Source: Euonymus europaeus
Lineage: Eukaryota > Streptophyta > Magnoliopsida > Celastrales > Celastraceae
Direction of reading: 5' to 3'
DNA length: 64,000 bases
Assembly: GCA_963580455.1 (NCBI GenBank)
Contig: OY756964.1
Span: forward strand, 4,898,001 to 4,962,000
The position numbers were made by a program, and so were the translations under genes. Of the stretch, positions 58,691 to 64,000 are shown piece after piece; position 1 is the stretch's first letter; each line of letters starts with the position of its first letter. Below the pieces are notes generated by a model. That model did not search any database and was not told where the DNA came from. It saw nothing but the letters and a program-made list of their open reading frames with translations.

Positions 58691-60031
58691 AGGAGTAGTT
58701 CACAAGAAATAGAAGTTTGGCAGGGGCTGGATGTGTGGCTGGGCATGAGTTGGCTGATCATCGGCCTCTAAAGTCCAGTTGATAATGGATTGGTTGTCCA
58801 GTAAAACTGACTCAGTTTCAGCCCTAGTTGGATGTGATTTCCTCAATTTTTAAGCCATGTTTTGCGTGGATTCGAGTTCGCTTTTTAGTTATATAACCTT
58901 ATGTATATAAGTCCTTTTGTACTCTAGGGCCGACTCAAGTGGCATAGTTACTTCATTGCAGCCTAGCCTTCTCTCCTTTTGTCCTCCATATTTTTCTTAC
59001 ATTTTTTGCCCATTTAGCTAGAAGCATTCTATTTTCGTTACCTTTTTTGTGGTGTTTTTCCCGAATCAATATCTTCGAAAATGAAGAATAACCTACACGA
59101 TAGGAATGCTTAACTAAATGATTATGTAGTAGAGCATTTAATAGTTCTAAATTATCACAAGAACTATGAAGTTTTGATTTAGAGAAAATCAAAGGACCTA
59201 ATGATTATTAATTGCTTGGAGCAGCTCATCCCGATAATGATATGAGTAGTGTTTTATCTTGTGGGGAAAATGTTGATGATGAACATGATTTCGCACAAAC
59301 TACATTACAAGAAAAAATGCATAAACACCGGGAAAGTGACAATCTGTGAGTACTTTGATGCTCAGATTCGAGTCGCGCCAGTGACTAACCCTGCTCAGCT
59401 GTATCTTACATTTTACTCATTAGCCCAGGGCAGAATCGGTGTAGGACAGATTCTTGGATCTCGTCCCAATCCAAAAGAGAGAAGAAATTGTATGGGTAAT
59501 CAAAACAAAAGAACAAAGTCATTTTTTTACTAACCCTAAAAGGGCAAACTTTTAACGATGCTTTGAATAACAATCTTTCGTACTCCATTCAATTAGTTTC
59601 CCTATAACCATTGCTCAAAAATAAAATAAGAAAAAATACAGACCTAAAAGGAAATAGATGAAAACAAACTAACAACGCTAGCCTAGTGCAAGTCATAAGA
59701 ACCGAAAAGAAAAATTAGCTCACCCTAGAAAGGCATGATGAACCCTGCATATCAAGAAATAGCTCATTCATGATTCAAGTAGCTGATTTTTAAATAATTA
59801 ATAACCACCAATAGATAGCCAACTTACTCAGTCATTCGATAATTTTGAGGGAGTAATGAACATGAAAAATGTTGATGATTAACATGGCAAATAATTTGGT
59901 TATGTGCAAACTACATTACAGGAAAAATAATTTGGTTCTATTATTTTTAAGTAAGATTAGTGGAAGACAAACTTATATCCCGCTCTATAGAAGGAAAAGA
60001 GATGAGAGTCATCTTATCTTGACTAACTTAA
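58691..60031. other. ARF2 3' flank and spacer
   Basis: About 300 bp of likely 3' UTR, then intergenic DNA. A short phrase (atgttgatgatgaacatg ... caaactacattacaagaaaaa) at 59270-59320 recurs at 59869-59930, a small direct repeat. No gene seen. Confidence 0.45.
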
Positions 60032-60258
60032 GGGTCTGCTTAGAAGAGGTGTTGGAAAGGGTTGGGTAAGCGAATTATTCCGAACTCTTGCTTAACGTGA
60101 ACACCTCAAGAAGTTCAGATGGGTTCATGTACCTCCCAACACCCTTTTTTCAACTCTTCAAAATGAAGGGTTGAGAGATGTTTATTCACAAAATTCCAAC
60201 ACTTTTCAACCCTTTCCAATATCATGAACCCCTCCCAACCCTAATGCCAAGCATAGCC
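60032..60258. mobile_element. Tourist-like MITE (PIF/Harbinger type), 227 bp
   Basis: The left end GGGTCTGCTTAG and right end, reversed, GGCTATGCTTGG are terminal inverted repeats, flanked by TAA on both sides (60029-60031 and 60259-60261). The interior repeats GTGTTGG/CCAACAC and GGGTTG/CAACCC motifs as in 49694-49917. Non-coding. Confidence 0.7.
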
Positions 60259-60261
60259 TAA

Positions 60262-63240
60262 ATGGGACAACTTTTAATGATGGTTTGAATAACAATATTT
60301 CTATTTTAATTGAGAAAATCTGAAAAATTAATTTTTGTATGGTTAGAACTCATGACTCCAACTAAAAGTTAAAAAGTTACTTTTTTACCAATTGAGTTAG
60401 ATAAGTTTAATATCTTAAAGTAAAATATTAATTAGATATATGACATTTCGCAAAAGTGTATATAAAAAATATATCAGATATATCTACATTTATATAATAA
60501 GTAAAGCAATAACATATTTGTTGAAAATAAATATATGAAATTTGTAGGGAAATGATATATATATATATACATATATTTTTTTGTTTCAAATATTTAATTT
60601 ATTAAAAATTAATTGCAATAAATTTCAATTAATTTTTTCATAAATTCATGTTATCGACCCAAACTTTTTGAGATAAAGACTCATATGATGATGATGAAAA
60701 ATGGTTGCAATATACATATGATTCCATTTATATGTAATTCTTAATTTGAATTGTAATGAAAATTTAAATTAAATTTATGATTATATGATTGCACAAATAA
60801 TTTTTATTTATTCTATCATTTAACTCTTTTTTTTTGTCATATGAAGACTTAGGAATCTAATGATTGTGAATTTTCTCATGAAGACATATTATTAGTGTAT
60901 TTCTATATTTTTGTGAGTATTATAAAATATAAATATTTTTAATTAATACTTATAATATATAAATATATATAATAATTTATTACATTGAATCCGGTTGAAC
61001 CATTGACCCATGAACTGAAGAATTTTTCGATTCAGTGATGGATCCCCATTTATCTTTTACCTCTGCCTCCGTCTCCACATTATCTTCTACTGCACATCGT
61101 AAATGTATCCCTTGTAATTGTCATCGTATTCAACTATCAATAATCAAAGAACAATCATATTTCTCTGCATTTTATTTGTATTACTTAATGTATGTGTACG
61201 TTTGAATTTTGTTGGTTTAGTTTGGGTGGAGATCTAAGAAATCAGTTTTTATATATGAGCATCGTTATCTCTGTCAATGATTTTTGTAGAGCGGATTTGA
61301 GATTTCTTTTCTAATAATTTACTCTTATTTAAATATGATAATTTTTTTGATAATTTTTGTCTGATAGCCTTTGAAAAACATAGGGGTTGAGGTGAAGTCA
61401 AACGGAGGCACAAGGTATTTTGATGCGGGTTTCATCTCCCTATTTTTTGATAGTGTCGTGTTGTTTTCCTTTTTTGCTTCTTGTGTTTCTCACGCTGTAT
61501 TTGAGATTTTTCTTATCTAAATCTTTTTCAATTCCAAGACCAATTTATCCTACATCAGACTCACTCAGAACCTCAAATCATAAACCGAATTGGGCAAACC
61601 CTTTAATGAACTAGTAAGTATGCAGAGAATGCGGATTCCACCACTTTGAGTCAGGGGAAATGTTCTTGCAATGACTGACTAACTCGAGATGCTTGGAATA
61701 TGTTTCCCCATATGTGAAATTACCCTATTTGGATATTAGTCATTGTAACCATTTAAGCTGTATATCATGCATTCCACAAAATCTTTTGGCTAGGAAATTA
61801 GAAAGTTAGTTCTCCATAACATTGCATTATGATCAGGATAACAGGGGCACTGGGTCTTATGCTCATCTCTTCAGGAGTTCATATATATATATATATATAG
61901 TACTTATCTATAAGTCATCAACAACATATATCTTCTGCTATGGAATGCAATGTAGACGAATAATCTCTCTTCCACAGTAGTTTGAATGTATGTTGTCAAT
62001 CCAAGATTGTATAGATAAAACAGTTGATCATATGATTGGAGGAAACTTTGGATAATGCGCGTGGATACCATAATTCTAATAATTTTAGTGGGATCTGGAA
62101 AGTGCAAGACCTTGAGATCTTCTCATCATGATTGATTGCCCACAAAGAAGTATTTTTTTTATATAATTTATTTCTTTGTCCATTCCCTTTATCTTTTTTT
62201 GGGTTTTGAGGAGGAAACTTCTCATTGGCTTCATCTGTATATCAAAAACTGTGAAACCCACACAGAGTTGGATGATGGAAATTAAATGGATAATATCTTC
62301 ATTTTTTATAATTTTAAAAAGCATCACTGACTAACATGTTTTTGGGATAAGGGCATTCATTACAAGCATGGGGATGGTCTTTTGTTTTGTCTTGGTTTTG
62401 GGGGCTAGTTTCATATCTGTTATTAAATTATTTTTCAATTTAATTTCGTCCCTCAATTATCATATCACTAGAATTATTCCAAGGCCGAAAAAAAAAATCC
62501 AAAGACTTGTCGAAAAAATTCGTATCCACCATATGTTACAGAAGTGAATGTAGGTTACTAAACCATTAGAAACGAAGGGAGTATTATGTAATAGTCAAGA
62601 TATTATCCGCTTTAGTACAAATATCTATTAAATGCGTCTTTTAAGTGTTGCTCAATCTTGTAAACTACATAGTTGCTATTTATTAAATTCAATGTGGAAT
62701 ATTTTATGGTTTCATCTCCCTCCACACCCACCCACACACCCACCCTGATTTCATCACCACAACTCAACTTACTAAAGAAAATTATAAGATATTTTGTGTT
62801 GTCACGTATGTATGTCTCATTTATAGCAAAATATGTATGTGGTCAAGACCTGCTTTTATAACGACCTCCATATGTTAATAAAAAATACTAATAATTAATA
62901 AAAAGAGAAAAATAATTAGAAATCAGAAAAACAAGCAGCGGTATTCTTAACTTCAGTTGGCGCCAAAGTAATTGATGGTGGTAATGCACTAATTACATAC
63001 ATATCTATCTATCTATATGTATATGTATATATGCGTGTGGATATAAAGCAATGCTAGGATCTCAAAAATTGTCTTCCATTTATATCCCTAATACATGTGG
63101 CATCTGCCTCATATTCATTGATTCTGAACTCTAATATTTGAGATGGATGTGGGTTAAAACAGGAATGAAAAATGGGGAACGAGCAATTTTCATAAATGTA
63201 GACCAATGGATAAATGGAGCCTATCCACTGAATCCTGTTT
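60262..63240. other. AT-rich intergenic spacer
   Basis: No supported gene. It holds a tRNA-like box pair on the minus strand near 60338-60410, (AT)n tracts at 60555-60570 and 61880-61899, and a TATC/TATG repeat near 63002-63032. The frame at 61420-61614 (hydrophobic start) has no known domain. Confidence 0.45.
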
Positions 63241-63889
63241 GTTCTTGGTTTCTTGCTTAGCTCACTCCCGCTCCTTCTCTGTCGGCTTCCTCCTCTTCTC
63301 TTCTCTTTACCTCTCTTCTCTCCTTTAAAGTCCGAAACTTTCACTCACTCTCACACAAACCATACTGAATTCTCTTTCGGGTCTCATTTATTCTCTCTTT
63401 TTTCCACAAATTCCCATGAAAAAAGCTTTAGTCATTTCTTGTGGAAACTGGGTTTCTGTTTGATGCGGCTTTACTGGATTTTTAGTTCTCATTAGTAAAG
63501 GTTGGTGGCAAATGGGTTCTTATATCTTCGTGTTTAATGTAGACTCTTTATTGATTCTTTGAAAGAATTTCTTTCATCCTTAATCTTTATGTCCGCAATG
63601 GCGTTTTTTTTTTTTGGGTTTAGGGACGTTAACATAGGTCTTTGACTCCGAAGAGAAACTTCTAATTTTCTTCAATTTCAGCAAATTAGTGTATTAGTCT
63701 CTGCCATATACCTTCAGACTCTGTATTTCTTCAGATGGCTCTTATAGTGACTGAAGATTGCAATTATAGCCCAATGCAGATCTGTTGTCCTGTTAATGAT
63801 CTATAGAACCTTTTTCAATCAAGTGAAAAAAATAATATCTGTTGTTTTCTTGTCAGGGAAATCTTATATCTGGAGTAATTGAAGAAGAC
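63241..63889 (+). promoter_or_regulatory. 5' leader of the NXD1-like gene, probably with a leader intron
   Basis: CT-rich leader-like sequence at 63260-63420 is followed by a possible donor (GTAAAG|GTTGGT near 63500) and a strong acceptor (ttcttgtcag, ending 63856), 34 bp before the ATG at 63890. This suggests a 5' UTR intron of about 355 bp. Inferred from splice consensus only. Confidence 0.4.
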
Positions 63890-63954
63890 ATGGAATTTGC
63901 TGAAACAAATCTTTCATCCGGCTATCAGAAGCCTCCATGGTTGTTCAAGGGCAG
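63890..63954 (+). CDS. NXD1: NEOXANTHIN-DEFICIENT 1-like protein, first coding exon (partial, runs off window)
   Basis: The ATG at 63890 opens MEFAETNLSSGYQKPPWLFK-G and the exon ends in phase 2 at AG|GCAAGT (63955). NXD1 proteins (At1g28100 as I recall it) begin with GYxKPPWVFKG(R/S) directly followed by ALYQLHLVKAETAR, so the break falls where that text should resume. The donor would then be GC rather than GT, and AG|GCAAGT is the known strong consensus for GC-AG introns. A GT donor five bases later (CAA|GTATAT) would insert an extra residue. NXD1 is a plastid-associated protein needed for neoxanthin accumulation; its biochemical activity is unclear to me. Only 21 codons are visible. Confidence 0.65.
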
Positions 63955-64000
63955 GCAAGTATATCTAAAACCCTTGAATGTCTTTTCTTCATGTATTTTA

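Noticed and set aside
1..64000. CRISPR array, rRNA genes, organelle insertion or gene cluster for a specialised pathway
   Set aside because: I looked for regularly spaced short repeats, rRNA-like conserved blocks, plastid/mitochondrial genes and co-located biosynthetic enzymes and saw none. The five real genes are unrelated housekeeping or developmental genes.

Overview
The window is nuclear DNA from a flowering plant, most likely a core eudicot. It is AT-rich and intron-containing, and its genes are plant-specific: a trihelix repressor, an ACAP-type ARF-GAP, the CLAVATA-pathway pseudokinase CORYNE, an auxin response factor and a NEOXANTHIN-DEFICIENT 1-like gene. I cannot name the species from sequence alone.

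Layout. (1) 1-14.1 kb is a repeat-rich, gene-poor block. A short CACTA (En/Spm) element at 2560-10139 has been split by a non-autonomous LTR retrotransposon at 3302-9772. The retrotransposon keeps two LTRs, a perfect 5-bp target duplication, a tRNA-Asp primer site and one gag-protease frame. A duplicated promoter-like segment flanks this nest (about 1.6-2.1 kb and 10.6-11.0 kb), and a 240-bp tandem repeat lies at 13.55-14.08 kb. (2) 15.7-17.8 kb: an ASR3-like trihelix gene, plus strand, three exons. (3) 18.6-25 kb: a graveyard of mobile and captured DNA, with two hAT-type elements, a Pack-MULE-like element carrying a broken GT47 exostosin fragment, and unidentified frameshifted coding remnants. 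(4) 25-29 kb: AT-rich spacer. (5) 29.1-39.4 kb: an AGD3/VAN3 (SCARFACE) type BAR-PH-ArfGAP-ankyrin gene with 19 coding exons; a 785-bp hAT-type element sits in one intron. (6) 42.0-43.6 kb: CORYNE, two exons, same strand. As I recall the Arabidopsis map, AGD3 and CRN are also neighbours there (At5g13300 and At5g13290), which suggests conserved microsynteny and true orthology. (7) 44-54 kb: spacer with a degenerate LIR1-like pseudogene, a possible minus-strand gene or remnant, a strong foldback hairpin and several Tourist-type MITEs. (8) 54.5-58.7 kb: an ARF2-clade auxin response factor, 13 coding exons, with a well-placed upstream ORF. (9) 58.7-63.2 kb: spacer. (10) 63.2-64.0 kb: the 5' end of an NXD1-like gene that runs off the window.

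The five intact genes are not a pathway cluster. ARF2 (auxin-responsive repression), AGD3/VAN3 (vesicle traffic needed for auxin-dependent vein patterning) and CRN (CLE peptide signalling in meristems) all act in development, but this is ordinary plant gene order. All splice junctions given were read by eye and checked for frame continuity. I found no CRISPR array, rRNA, intact tRNA gene or convincing new system. The most novel items are the transposon nest, the captured GT47 fragment, the foldback hairpin and several post-transcriptional features (ARF2 uORF, in-frame last AGD3 intron, GC splice donor in NXD1).
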